From assembly GCF_009812055.1 (NCBI RefSeq), contig NZ_WQNH01000045.1, forward strand, positions 1 through 64,000: a stretch of DNA of 64,000 bases, read 5' to 3'. Below are positions 15,758 through 24,349 of this stretch, in pieces. Numbering within the stretch: position 1 is the first letter of the stretch; each line of letters begins with the position of its first letter. The position numbers were made by a program, and so were the translations under genes. The notes beneath the pieces were generated by a model, which saw only the letters and a list, made by a program, of their open reading frames with translations, was not told where the DNA came from and searched no databases. This DNA comes from Chelativorans xinjiangensis. GTDB taxonomy: Bacteria > Pseudomonadota > Alphaproteobacteria > Rhizobiales > Rhizobiaceae.

Positions 15758-18154
15758 ATGGAACAGATCAGGGACATCATGCGCACCATGGAATACGGGC
15801 CGGCCCCGGAGGCGGGCGAGGAGGTCGCCGCGTGGCTGAAGGCGCGGGCTGCCGGCATCGGCCATTTTATCGGCGGCAAGTTCGTCGCCCCGGGCAAGGA
15901 GCGCTTCGCGACCGTGAACCCGGCCACCGAGGCCGAGCTTGCCCGCGTGGCGCAGGGCAGCGAGGCGGAGGTCGACGCGGCGGTGAAGGCGGCGCGCGGG
16001 GCCTTCGGCAAATGGTCGAAGCTGCCGGGCCACGAGCGGGCGCGCTATCTCTACGCCATCGCCCGGCATATCCAGAAGCGCGAGCGCTTCTTCGCCGTGC
16101 TCGAATCGATGGACAACGGCAAGCCGATCCGTGAGACGCGCGATATCGACATTCCGCTGGTCGCCCGCCACTTCTACCACCATGCCGGCTGGGCGGAGAT
16201 GGTGGAGAGCGAGTTCGAGGGCTTCTCGCCGGTCGGCGTCTGCGGGCAGATCATCCCGTGGAACTTCCCCCTCCTGATGCTCGCCTGGAAGATCGCGCCG
16301 GCGCTTGCAGCGGGCAACACGGTGGTCCTGAAGCCGGCCGAGCAGACACCGCTGACGGCGGCCGCCTTTGCCGAGATCTGCGAGGAGGTCGGCCTGCCGG
16401 CGGGTGTCGTCAACATCGTCTATGGCGACGGGCGCACGGGGGCTGCGATCACGGCGCACGAGGATATCGACAAGATCGCCTTCACCGGCTCGACGGAGGT
16501 CGGGCGCATCATCCGCGAGGCGCTGGCCGGTTCGGGCAAGAAGCTGTCGCTGGAGCTCGGCGGCAAGTCGCCCTTCATCGTCTTCGAGGACGCCGATCTC
16601 GACGGCGCGGTGGAAGGTGTGGTGGACGCCATCTGGTTCAACCAGGGCGAGGTGTGCTGCGCGGGCTCGCGCATCCTCGTGCAGGAGGGCGTTGCCGAGC
16701 GCTTCTATGACAAGCTGCGCCGGCGCATGGAGACGCTGCGCGTCGGCGACCCGCTGGACAAAGGGATCGACGTCGGCGCTGTCGTCTCGGCCGAGCAGCT
16801 GCAGCGGGTCTCGACGCTGGTGAAGCAGGGTGAGGAAGAGGGCGGCCGGCTCTGGCGAGCGCCGGGAGCGCTGCCGGAGAAGGGCTATTTCTTCTCGCCG
16901 TCCTTCTTCACGGAGGTGGACCCCGCCTCGACCGTGTGCGGGGTGGAGATCTTCGGGCCGGTCGCCGTCGCCATGACGTTCCGCACCCCGGCGGAAGCCG
17001 TGGAACTCGCCAACAACACGCGCTACGGCCTTGCCGCCTCCGTCTGGTCGGAGAACATCAACCTGGCGCTTGATGCCGCGGCCAAGGTGAAGGCCGGTGT
17101 CGTGTGGGTGAACTGCACCAACATGCTCGACGCGGGCTCCGGCTTTGGTGGCTACCGGGAGAGCGGCTTCGGCCGCGAAGGCGCGCGCGAGGGGCTATAC
17201 GAATATCTGGTGAGCGATGTCGAGAAAGCGCTGAAGCCGGCCAAGGAGCAGGCCGTCTTCACGCCACGCGGCGCGCGGGAAGAGGAGCGCCGCTTCGCCG
17301 GCCTCGGCCATATCGACCGTACGGCGAAGAACTATGTGGGCGGGAAGCAGGCGCGGCCTGACGGCGGCTACTCTTACGACGTCATCGGCAAGGGCGGCGC
17401 CGTCATCGGCCAGGCGCCGCTCGGCAACCGCAAGGACATCCGCAACGCAGTGGAGGCGGCAGCGAAGGCTGGAGGCTGGGGCGGCGTGACGGCGCACAAC
17501 CGAGCGCAGGTGCTCTACTACGTCGGCGAGAACCTGGACGCGCGGCGCGAGGAGTTCGAGGCACTTCTTGCCGAAAGCACGGGCCAGAGCGCCAAGGCCG
17601 CTTCCGCCGAGTTCGACGTCGCCCTGCGGCGCATCTTCTATTACGCCGCGCAGGCCGACAAATATGACGGCGCCGTGCATGCCACCAAGTCGCGGCATGT
17701 GACGCTGGCCATGAACGAGCCCTGGGGCGTGATGGGGATCGTGGCGCCGGAGGAGGCGCCGCTTGCCGCCTTCGTGTCGCTCGTGCTGCCGGCGATCGCC
17801 ATGGGAAACCGGGTCGTGGCGGTGCCTTCGACGCGCCATCCGCTTCTGGCCGCCAATCTCTACCAGGTGTTCGATACCTCCGACGTGCCGGGCGGTGTGG
17901 TGAACATCGTCTCGGGCGAGAAGGACGCGCTGGCGAAGACGCTGGCCGAGCACGACGAGGTGGCGGCCATGTGGTATTTCGGCGGCAGGGAAGGCAGCGC
18001 CATGGTCGAGCGCGCCTCCTGCGGCAACCTCAAGGCCACCTGGGTGAACGACGGCAAGGCGCGGGACTGGCTGGATGATCGCCAGGCGCGGGGACGGGAG
18101 TTTCTGCGCCGGGCGACGCAGGTCAAGAACATCTGGGTGCCTTACGGGGAGTGA
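15758..18154 (+). CDS. Fused aldehyde dehydrogenase (one complete plus one truncated ALDH domain)
   Basis: A 798-residue protein. Residues about 30-500 form a complete NAD+-dependent aldehyde dehydrogenase: IIPWNFPLLMLAWKIAPAL, E266 in LELGGKSP, and the catalytic Cys at about 300 in NQGEVCCAG. Note GEV where many enzymes have GQC. Residues about 520-798 repeat only the N-terminal NAD-binding half (EPWGVMGIVAPEEAPLAAF, then AAMWYFGG) and end before any catalytic Glu or Cys. It starts 8 bp after deoC, so the likely substrate is DeoC-derived acetaldehyde. The second domain may be structural. Confidence 0.9.
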   Translation: MEQIRDIMRTMEYGPAPEAGEEVAAWLKARAAGIGHFIGGKFVAPGKERFATVNPATEAELARVAQGSEAEVDAAVKAARGAFGKWSKLPGHERARYLYAIARHIQKRERFFAVLESMDNGKPIRETRDIDIPLVARHFYHHAGWAEMVESEFEGFSPVGVCGQIIPWNFPLLMLAWKIAPALAAGNTVVLKPAEQTPLTAAAFAEICEEVGLPAGVVNIVYGDGRTGAAITAHEDIDKIAFTGSTEVGRIIREALAGSGKKLSLELGGKSPFIVFEDADLDGAVEGVVDAIWFNQGEVCCAGSRILVQEGVAERFYDKLRRRMETLRVGDPLDKGIDVGAVVSAEQLQRVSTLVKQGEEEGGRLWRAPGALPEKGYFFSPSFFTEVDPASTVCGVEIFGPVAVAMTFRTPAEAVELANNTRYGLAASVWSENINLALDAAAKVKAGVVWVNCTNMLDAGSGFGGYRESGFGREGAREGLYEYLVSDVEKALKPAKEQAVFTPRGAREEERRFAGLGHIDRTAKNYVGGKQARPDGGYSYDVIGKGGAVIGQAPLGNRKDIRNAVEAAAKAGGWGGVTAHNRAQVLYYVGENLDARREEFEALLAESTGQSAKAASAEFDVALRRIFYYAAQADKYDGAVHATKSRHVTLAMNEPWGVMGIVAPEEAPLAAFVSLVLPAIAMGNRVVAVPSTRHPLLAANLYQVFDTSDVPGGVVNIVSGEKDALAKTLAEHDEVAAMWYFGGREGSAMVERASCGNLKATWVNDGKARDWLDDRQARGREFLRRATQVKNIWVPYGE

Positions 18155-18160
18155 GGCGGT

Positions 18161-18192
18161 TCAGGAAGGCCGATAGCCTTTCCTGAGCTTTT
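18161..18192 (+). terminator. Possible terminator at the end of the deoC operon
   Basis: TCAGGAAGGC (18161-18170) pairs with GCCTTTCCTGA (18176-18186), with one bulged base, around CGATA. It is followed by GCTTTTCC. It also encodes the last codons of the convergent WGR gene. The T-run is short, so support is modest. Confidence 0.4.
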
Positions 18193-18403
18193 CCGCCAGG
18201 AACTGCGCCTGCGCCCGCCTCGCAGCCTGCTCGTCGTCGTGGAGGTCCAGCCGTTGCCGGCCCCACGTGCCGATGCGCCCCCAGTTGCGCCGGAGGGCGA
18301 TCACGCCGAACAGCGTCGGCTCGACCGATAGCAGGTAAAAGCGCGCCATGTTGCGGGCGGGGTCGATGCGCGTGAGGAGGAGAGGTTCGTCGGCGGTTTC
18401 CAT
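18161..18403 (-). CDS. WGR domain mini-protein
   Basis: About 80 residues from ATG 18403 (METADEPLLL); an in-frame ATG at 18439 would add 12 residues. Nearly the whole chain is one WGR domain: ARFYLLSVEPTLFGVIALRRNWGRIGTWGRQRLDLHDDEQAA ends with a basic tail. The W-G-R triplet occurs twice (NWGRIG, TWGRQR). In PARP enzymes WGR domains bind DNA ends or nucleic acid. Free-standing WGR proteins are common in rhizobia and have no agreed role. It lies between two catabolic units, convergent with the aldehyde dehydrogenase gene. Confidence 0.8.
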   Translation of the reverse strand: METADEPLLLTRIDPARNMARFYLLSVEPTLFGVIALRRNWGRIGTWGRQRLDLHDDEQAARRAQAQFLAEKLRKGYRPS

Positions 18404-18487
18404 GCCGCCATCTTTCCCGCCGCCTCCGCACGGGTCCAATGACTAATTTGAATCGGTCGATCCCAAGCGATTCATGGGGCTTATGGA

Positions 18488-20341
18488 TCAGACGCACACC
18501 ACCAGCACCCGCTCGTCCGGCGGCTCGGCGTACAGGGCCTCCACATCCGCCGCCCGGTGCTCCAGCACGGCGCGCTGGTTGATCGAGCCCTTGTCGGTGA
18601 CCTCGCCGGCGTCGATGGAGGGAGGGGTGTCGAGCAGGATCGCGCGCATGACGCGGGTGGAGGAGCCGCCGGGGAGTTTGGCAAGGCTGTCGAGATGGGC
18701 CTGCATGGCGCTGCGCACGGCTGGATGGCGCACGATCTCGGCGAGAGCGGCGTCGGCGGAAAGATCGCCGGCGAGCCGACGGCATTCCTGCGGGTCGACG
18801 ATGATCAATGCCGTCAGATAGTCGCGGTTGATAGCGGCGAGCACGACGTCGCGGATGAGAGGGGCGGCGTGGGCGATCATGCGGGCGCGCAGGGGACCGA
18901 CGCTGACCCACGTGCCGCTTGCCAGCTTGAAGTCCTCCGAGATGCGGCCGTCGAAGATAAAGCCTTCCTCCGGACGGTCCTCGTCGACGAATTTCAGGGC
19001 ATCGCCGAAGCGGTAGAAACCTTCCTCGTCGAAAGCATTCGCCGTCTTGTCCGCCTCGCGCCAGTAGCCGGGCGTAACGTTCGGCCCCTTCACCCGCGCC
19101 TCCAGTTTGCCGTCGACGGGGAAAAGCTTCAGCCGGTTGCCGGGCACGGGAACGCCGACGCGCCCGGAAGCGGCGGTGTGCGGCGTGCAGCTGAGCGAGA
19201 ACGGCGCGGTCTCGGTGGCGCCGAGGCCGGTGAGGATGGGAATGCGGGCGCCGATCGAGGCGACGGCAAGCGCGTCGAGCGCGCTCCAGACATGCGGCGA
19301 GAGCCCCGCCCCGGCGAAGAAGAGCGCCTGGACGCGTGAGAAGAAGTGGTCGCGCAGCCCCTTGTCTTCCTTCAGGAACGGCACCAGCGCCTCGTAGCCC
19401 TTGGGCACGTTGAAATAGATCGACGGCGCGATCTCGCGCAGGTTTCTCACCGTGGCGGCGATGCCCGCAGGCGTCGGCAGCCCGTCGTCGATATAGAGAG
19501 AGCCGCCATTGTAGAGCACGAGGCCGATATTGTGGTTGCCGCCGAAGGTGTGGTTCCAGGGCAGCCAGTCGATGATGGTGGGGCCGTCCTTCAGGAAGGT
19601 GAGCGCGTAGCGCAGCATTTCCTGGTTGGCCGTCAGCATGCGTTGGGTGGTGATGACGGCCTTGGGGCCACCGGTCGAGCCGGAGGTCATGAGGAACTTG
19701 GCGATGGTATCCGGGCCGACTTTCGCGCGGGCGCGATCGAGGGCGGCGTCGGGCTCGGCATTGTAAAGTGTGTAGAGTGGGATCGCCTCGCGGCCTTCCG
19801 GGGCGCCGCGGGTGAACACAGTCGGCGCGGCGGGCGGCCAGACGGCATCGAGCGCCTTTGAGAAAGCCGCGCCATCGGCCACGAACACGAGGCCGGGGGT
19901 GATGAGCTTGAAGATGTGCTTCAGCTTGCCGTGGTCGGTGGAGACCAGCGAATAGGCGGGCGAGACGGGGGCGTGCGGTACGCCGATATGCATGGCGGCG
20001 AGCGCGATGAGCGCATGGTCGATGCCGTTGCCCGACAGGATCGCCAGCGGCCGCTCTTCGGAAAGCCCGAAGGGCAGAAGAGCCGCACCAAGGCGGCGGA
20101 CCGCCTCGAGTGCCTCGCGATAGGTGATCCTGCGCCAGCCTTCGCCCTGACGCTCGGCCATGAAGACCTTGTCCGGCTTCTCCAAAGCCCATCTCTCAAG
20201 ACAATCGCACATGGAGGGGGCATAGTCGGGAAGAGTATTCACCGGCGCCACGAAGATGGCGCCGTCGTCGCGGCGCTCCAGCATGATGTCGAGATTGCCG
20301 AACGGGACATCCCGGAACGAACTTGAAACCTGTGCGCTCAT
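18488..20341 (-). CDS. Feruloyl-CoA synthase-like AMP-dependent acyl-CoA synthetase
   Basis: A 617-residue ANL-superfamily ligase. The P-loop is [16 protein letters not shown], the second core motif is [10 protein letters not shown], and the hinge region is [20 protein letters not shown]. The last is typical of the feruloyl-CoA synthase subgroup. It would activate a hydroxycinnamate to its CoA thioester with ATP. The start at ATG 20341 (MSAQVSSSF) has GGGAGGAG upstream; the frame is open to 20431 but without a good signal. Divergent from a crotonase gene, the usual partner that hydrates and cleaves the CoA ester. Confidence 0.88.
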   Translation of the reverse strand: MSAQVSSSFRDVPFGNLDIMLERRDDGAIFVAPVNTLPDYAPSMCDCLERWALEKPDKVFMAERQGEGWRRITYREALEAVRRLGAALLPFGLSEERPLAILSGNGIDHALIALAAMHIGVPHAPVSPAYSLVSTDHGKLKHIFKLITPGLVFVADGAAFSKALDAVWPPAAPTVFTRGAPEGREAIPLYTLYNAEPDAALDRARAKVGPDTIAKFLMTSGSTGGPKAVITTQRMLTANQEMLRYALTFLKDGPTIIDWLPWNHTFGGNHNIGLVLYNGGSLYIDDGLPTPAGIAATVRNLREIAPSIYFNVPKGYEALVPFLKEDKGLRDHFFSRVQALFFAGAGLSPHVWSALDALAVASIGARIPILTGLGATETAPFSLSCTPHTAASGRVGVPVPGNRLKLFPVDGKLEARVKGPNVTPGYWREADKTANAFDEEGFYRFGDALKFVDEDRPEEGFIFDGRISEDFKLASGTWVSVGPLRARMIAHAAPLIRDVVLAAINRDYLTALIIVDPQECRRLAGDLSADAALAEIVRHPAVRSAMQAHLDSLAKLPGGSSTRVMRAILLDTPPSIDAGEVTDKGSINQRAVLEHRAADVEALYAEPPDERVLVVCV

Positions 20342-20455
20342 GCCACCACTCCTCCCAAGCGGATAATGCATCTCCGCCCCTCGTCTGCCCACATCTTTTC
20401 CCGTTCCGCAACGCTCTTCCGACGACGGCATTCCTGGGGCAAGACCATCGATATA

Positions 20456-20474
20456 TTGTTATTGTGTATAACAA
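20456..20474. promoter_or_regulatory. Palindromic operator candidate between synthetase and crotonase genes
   Basis: TTGTTAT (20456-20462) and ATAACAA (20468-20474) flank TGTGT, a 19-bp palindrome in the AT-rich divergent promoter. TATAAC at 20467-20472 could be a plus-strand -10. The size and spacing suit a MarR-type dimer. No regulator gene adjoins; the MarR gene at 6940 is the nearest candidate. Confidence 0.5.
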
Positions 20475-20514
20475 AATTCTGCGCTATCATTCAAGCCATT
20501 GCATGAGGCCGTCG

Positions 20515-21297
20515 ATGAACGAGAATCCCGCCTTTGACGACGTGCTGTCTGTCCGCGTGAAAGACGGCATCGCCCACCTTACGCTGACGCGGCCCGGAAA
20601 ACAGAACGCGCTCAACGACTTGGTGATCGACGCGCTCGACCGCTTCTTTTCCAAGCCGGGCGAGGATGCGCGCGTGGTGGTGCTTGCGGGCGCGGGAAAT
20701 CACTTTTCGGCCGGCCTCGACCTCGGCGAGCACGTGGAGCGGAGCGCGGCCGAGACCATGCATCACTCGCGCAACTGGCACCGGGTGATGGACCTGATAC
20801 AGTTCGGCGGGCTGCCGGTGGTCTCCGCGCTTCATGGCGGGGTGATCGGCGGCGGGCTGGAATTGGCGGCGGCCACCCATGTGCGGGTGGCCGAGCCTTC
20901 GGCGTTCTTCCAGTTGCCCGAGGGGCGGCGCGGCATCTTCGTGGGCGGAGGGGCCTCGGTACGCATCGGCCGCATCCTCGGCCCGGACCGGCTGACGGAG
21001 ATGATGCTGACGGGCCGCAAATACGCAGCCGACGAGGCGCTTTCCCTCGGCCTCGTGCACTATCGCGTGGGCGAAGGGGAGGCGCTTGCCAAAGCCGAGG
21101 AGCTGGCGCGCCAGATCGCCGGCAATGCGCAGCTCTCCAACCATCTCATCATCCAGAGTCTGGCGCGCATCGATGACATGTCGCGGACGGACGGGCTGTT
21201 TGCCGAAAGCCTCGCCGCAGCACTTTCGGTCTCCAGCGAGGACGCGCGGGAGGGACTGACGGCTTTTCTCGAAAAGCGCTCGCCGCGGTTCCGCTAG
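20515..21297 (+). CDS. Crotonase/enoyl-CoA hydratase family protein
   Basis: A 260-residue crotonase-fold enzyme. The oxyanion-hole motifs are HFSAGLDLG and GGVIGGGLELA, and the acid/base Glu is in LPEGRRGIF. Divergent from the feruloyl-CoA synthase-like gene, so hydration and retro-aldol cleavage of hydroxycinnamoyl-CoA is the leading idea; a simple enoyl-CoA hydratase is possible. ATG 20515 has GAGG 6 bp upstream and is preferred over ATG 20503, which has none. Confidence 0.85.
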   Translation: MNENPAFDDVLSVRVKDGIAHLTLTRPGKQNALNDLVIDALDRFFSKPGEDARVVVLAGAGNHFSAGLDLGEHVERSAAETMHHSRNWHRVMDLIQFGGLPVVSALHGGVIGGGLELAAATHVRVAEPSAFFQLPEGRRGIFVGGGASVRIGRILGPDRLTEMMLTGRKYAADEALSLGLVHYRVGEGEALAKAEELARQIAGNAQLSNHLIIQSLARIDDMSRTDGLFAESLAAALSVSSEDAREGLTAFLEKRSPRFR

Positions 21298-21409
21298 GGA
21301 GGTGAAGCAAAAAAGGAGCTTGCTGCGAGGAAACGGGAATGGACTGCATCTGACCCCGCGTGGAGGAGGCGAAGACCCCAGTACGCGGGCTCGAACCAGG
21401 GAGGAAACC

Positions 21410-22468
21410 ATGACTGACAAGAGACATTCCATCACACGCCGCCGCACGCTCGGCCTTATCGGCGGCGCGCTGGCCGCACCCGCCTATATCCGCGACCTGC
21501 ACGCGGCCGAGGTGACCATGCGCCTGTCGCACATGCTGCCGCCGGTCTCGCCCATGCATGCCCAGGTGCTGGAGCCCTGGGCCAAGGAGATCGGCGAGAA
21601 GAGCGAGGGGCGCATCGACGTGCAGATCTTCCCGGCCATGCAGCTCGGCGGCAAGCCGCCGCAGCTTGCCGACCAGGTGCGCGACGGCATCGCCGACATC
21701 GCCTGGACGCTGGTGGTCTACACGCCTGGCCGCTTTCCCCTGTCGGAGACCGGCAGCCTGCCCTTCATGGTGACGACGGCGGAGAACACCTCCGTCGCGC
21801 TGCACAAGTTCATGGAGGAGATGGGCATGGACGAATACAAGGGCGTCAAGCCGCTCGCCTTCCACGCCCATGCGCCGGGGAAATTCCACATGCGCGAGAA
21901 AGCCATCGAGAAGGCGGCGGACATGAAAGGCCTGAAGATCCGCGCCCCCAACGAGACCTTCGGCAAGGCGCTGGAGATCCTCGGCGCCGAGCCGGTCTTC
22001 TTTCCCGTCACGGAAATGGCCGTGGGGCTTGCCAACGGTGTCATCGACGGCACGCTCCTGCCCTACGAGGTGGTGCCGGTCTTCAAGCTGCAGGAGCTGA
22101 CGAGTGTGCACTGTGCGGCGGCGCCGGTCGGCCGCGGGTTCTATTCGAACACCTTCAACGTGCTGATGAACAGCCAGGTCTACGAAGGTCTGCCGGATGA
22201 CTTGCGGGCAGTCGTGGACGAGCATTCGGGTGTCGAGTTCGCGCGCCGGATCGGTGCCAATTTCGATACCTTCGAGGAGGTGGGCCGCAAGCTTTGCGAG
22301 GAGCAGGGCAACACCTTCGTGGAGGTGCCGGGCGAGGAGGTGGAAAGCTGGCGCGAGATGGTGCAGCCGGTGGTCGACGACTGGATCACCACGCTCAACG
22401 ACAAGGGCATCGACGGCGCCCATGCGGTCGAGCGCCTCAACGCCCTGATCGACGCCGAGAGCGCGTGA
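21410..22468 (+). CDS. TRAP transporter substrate-binding protein (DctP type), Tat-exported
   Basis: A 352-residue periplasmic receptor. The N-terminus carries a twin-arginine signal (RRRTLGLIGGALAAPAY) rather than a plain Sec signal. The mature part begins EVTMRLSHMLPPVSPMHAQVLEPWAKEI, typical of DctP/DctB. ATG 21410 follows GGGAGGAAA. With the permease genes at 22476 and 23027 it forms a complete TRAP system. Next to the synthetase and crotonase, an aromatic acid such as p-coumarate or ferulate is the likely ligand (inference, by analogy to TarPQM). Confidence 0.92.
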   Translation: MTDKRHSITRRRTLGLIGGALAAPAYIRDLHAAEVTMRLSHMLPPVSPMHAQVLEPWAKEIGEKSEGRIDVQIFPAMQLGGKPPQLADQVRDGIADIAWTLVVYTPGRFPLSETGSLPFMVTTAENTSVALHKFMEEMGMDEYKGVKPLAFHAHAPGKFHMREKAIEKAADMKGLKIRAPNETFGKALEILGAEPVFFPVTEMAVGLANGVIDGTLLPYEVVPVFKLQELTSVHCAAAPVGRGFYSNTFNVLMNSQVYEGLPDDLRAVVDEHSGVEFARRIGANFDTFEEVGRKLCEEQGNTFVEVPGEEVESWREMVQPVVDDWITTLNDKGIDGAHAVERLNALIDAESA

Positions 22469-22475
22469 CGCGCGC

Positions 22476-23030
22476 ATGGAGCGGCCTGGCAAGGATGATG
22501 GCCCGGCAGGACAGCGCGGCGTTCTTGCCGCGTTGAACCGGCTTATCGACTTTCTCTGCTGGGCCGCGGCGACGCTTGCCGGCGTGGTGGTGCTGGGCGT
22601 TTCGCTCGCCGTGGTGTGGTCGGTGGCGGGAAGCGCGCTGGGCTTCGGCGGGATTCGCGGCGAGTTCGAGCTGGTGGAATATGGCTGCGGCGTTTCCGCC
22701 TTCCTGTTCCTGCCGCTCGCCCAGCTCCGGCGCGCCCACATCATCGTCGATCTCTTCTCGAACTGGCTGCCGGAGCGCGGGCGATATGGGCTGGAAGGCC
22801 TGTGGGAGATCGTCTTCGCCGCCGCCTGGCTGGTGATCGCCTGGCGCTTCACCGACGGCATGGCCGGCGCACTCGATTATGACGACCGCTCCATGCTTTT
22901 GAAGATACCGCTGTGGGCGATGTATGTGCCGGCGCTGTTTGGCGCGGTGCTTTCCGCCATCGTTGCCGTACGCCACGGCGTCACGCTCCTTCGCGGCAAG
23001 GCGGTCGGGCATGCGGCGGTGGCCCAATGA
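22476..23030 (+). CDS. TRAP transporter small permease (DctQ type)
   Basis: A 184-residue inner-membrane protein with four predicted helices and the family pattern ELVEYGCGVSAFLFLPLAQLRRAHIIVDLF. It starts 7 bp after the receptor gene and overlaps the large permease gene by ATGA. Confidence 0.9.
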   Translation: MERPGKDDGPAGQRGVLAALNRLIDFLCWAAATLAGVVVLGVSLAVVWSVAGSALGFGGIRGEFELVEYGCGVSAFLFLPLAQLRRAHIIVDLFSNWLPERGRYGLEGLWEIVFAAAWLVIAWRFTDGMAGALDYDDRSMLLKIPLWAMYVPALFGAVLSAIVAVRHGVTLLRGKAVGHAAVAQ

Positions 23031-24349
23031 GCCCCATCGAGGTCTTCACCGCCATGGTGGTGGTGCTGCTGGCGCTGATCGTGCTGCGTGCGCCCATCGC
23101 GCTCGCCATGGGGCTTGTGGGGGCGGCGGGCTACATCCTGCAGGCCGGCTGGCCGCCGCTTTCGGCCTATCTGAAGACGGCGATGGTCGACAAGTTCGTC
23201 TCCTACGACCTTGCGGTCGTGCCGCTCTTCATCCTCATGGGGCAGATCGCCATGCGCACGGGCATGAGCCGGGCGATCTTCTCCGCCTCCAATGCATGGC
23301 TGGGGCACCACCGCGGCGGGTTGGCCATGGCGTCGGTGGCGGGCTGCGCGGCCTTCGGCTCGATCTGCGGCTCGTCCATCGCCACCGCCTCCACCATGGC
23401 GCAGGTGGCGCTGCCCGAGATGCGCCGTCACGGCTATTCGGGCGCGCTCAGCGCGGGGTCGCTGGCTGCCGGCGGCACGCTCGGCATCCTCATCCCGCCG
23501 TCGATCGTGCTCATCATCTATGCGCTTTTGACGGAGCAGAACATCGTCAAGCTGTTCCTCGCCGCCACCGTGCCGGGGTTGATGGCGGTGGTGGGGTTCG
23601 TGTTGGCGATCGCCGTCTATGTCCGCGTCTTCCCTGGAGAGGCGGCGGCGAGCGAGCGGATGCCGTATGCCGCCCGTTTCCGCTCGCTGCTCGATGTCTG
23701 GCATGTAGTGCTGGTCTTCGTCGGCGTGCTCGGCGGCATCTATGCCGGCTTCTTCACGCCTGCCCAGGGGGCGGCCGTCGGGGTCGTCATGGTGGCGGCG
23801 GTAGGGTTTCTCCTGCGCACCCTGACGGCCAGGAACCTGTTCGACTGCATCATCGAAACGGCGGCCACCTCGGCCATGATCTTCGCCATTATCTTCGGCG
23901 CCGACCTCTTCAACGTGGCGCTGGCGCTGACACGCATCCCCACGCTTGCCGCCGGCTGGCTGCAGGCAGCGGAGATTTCGCCCATGCTGGTGCTGATCGT
24001 GCTGATCGGCTTCTATCTGGTGATGGGCTGCATCATGGACAGTCTGTCGATGATCCTGCTCACCGTCCCGGTGCTCTTCCCTGCCTTCATGGGGCTCGAT
24101 TTCGGCATGACCGAACTGCACCAGGCCATGTGGTTCGGCATCATCACGCTGATCGTGGTGGAACTCGGCATGATCACACCGCCGGTGGGGCTCAACCTGT
24201 TCGTCATCTCCGCCCTGGCGCCGGAGATAAAGACACATGAGGTCTTTCGCGGTGCCGTGCCCTTCATCCTGGCGGAGTTCCTGCGCATCGCCCTCGTTGT
24301 CATGGTGCCGGCCACGACCTACTGGCTGGTCGATCTCGTCATGCCGTGA
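23027..24349 (+). CDS. TRAP transporter large permease (DctM type)
   Basis: A 440-residue membrane protein with about a dozen hydrophobic segments. Landmarks are AFGSICGSSIATASTMAQVALPEMRRHGYS, GTLGILIPPSIVLIIYALLTEQ and ELGMITPPVGLNLFVISALAP. It carries the Na+-coupled translocation path. The last 11 bases overlap the convergent DapA-like gene, so no terminator lies between the two operons. Confidence 0.94.
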   Translation: MSPIEVFTAMVVVLLALIVLRAPIALAMGLVGAAGYILQAGWPPLSAYLKTAMVDKFVSYDLAVVPLFILMGQIAMRTGMSRAIFSASNAWLGHHRGGLAMASVAGCAAFGSICGSSIATASTMAQVALPEMRRHGYSGALSAGSLAAGGTLGILIPPSIVLIIYALLTEQNIVKLFLAATVPGLMAVVGFVLAIAVYVRVFPGEAAASERMPYAARFRSLLDVWHVVLVFVGVLGGIYAGFFTPAQGAAVGVVMVAAVGFLLRTLTARNLFDCIIETAATSAMIFAIIFGADLFNVALALTRIPTLAAGWLQAAEISPMLVLIVLIGFYLVMGCIMDSLSMILLTVPVLFPAFMGLDFGMTELHQAMWFGIITLIVVELGMITPPVGLNLFVISALAPEIKTHEVFRGAVPFILAEFLRIALVVMVPATTYWLVDLVMP

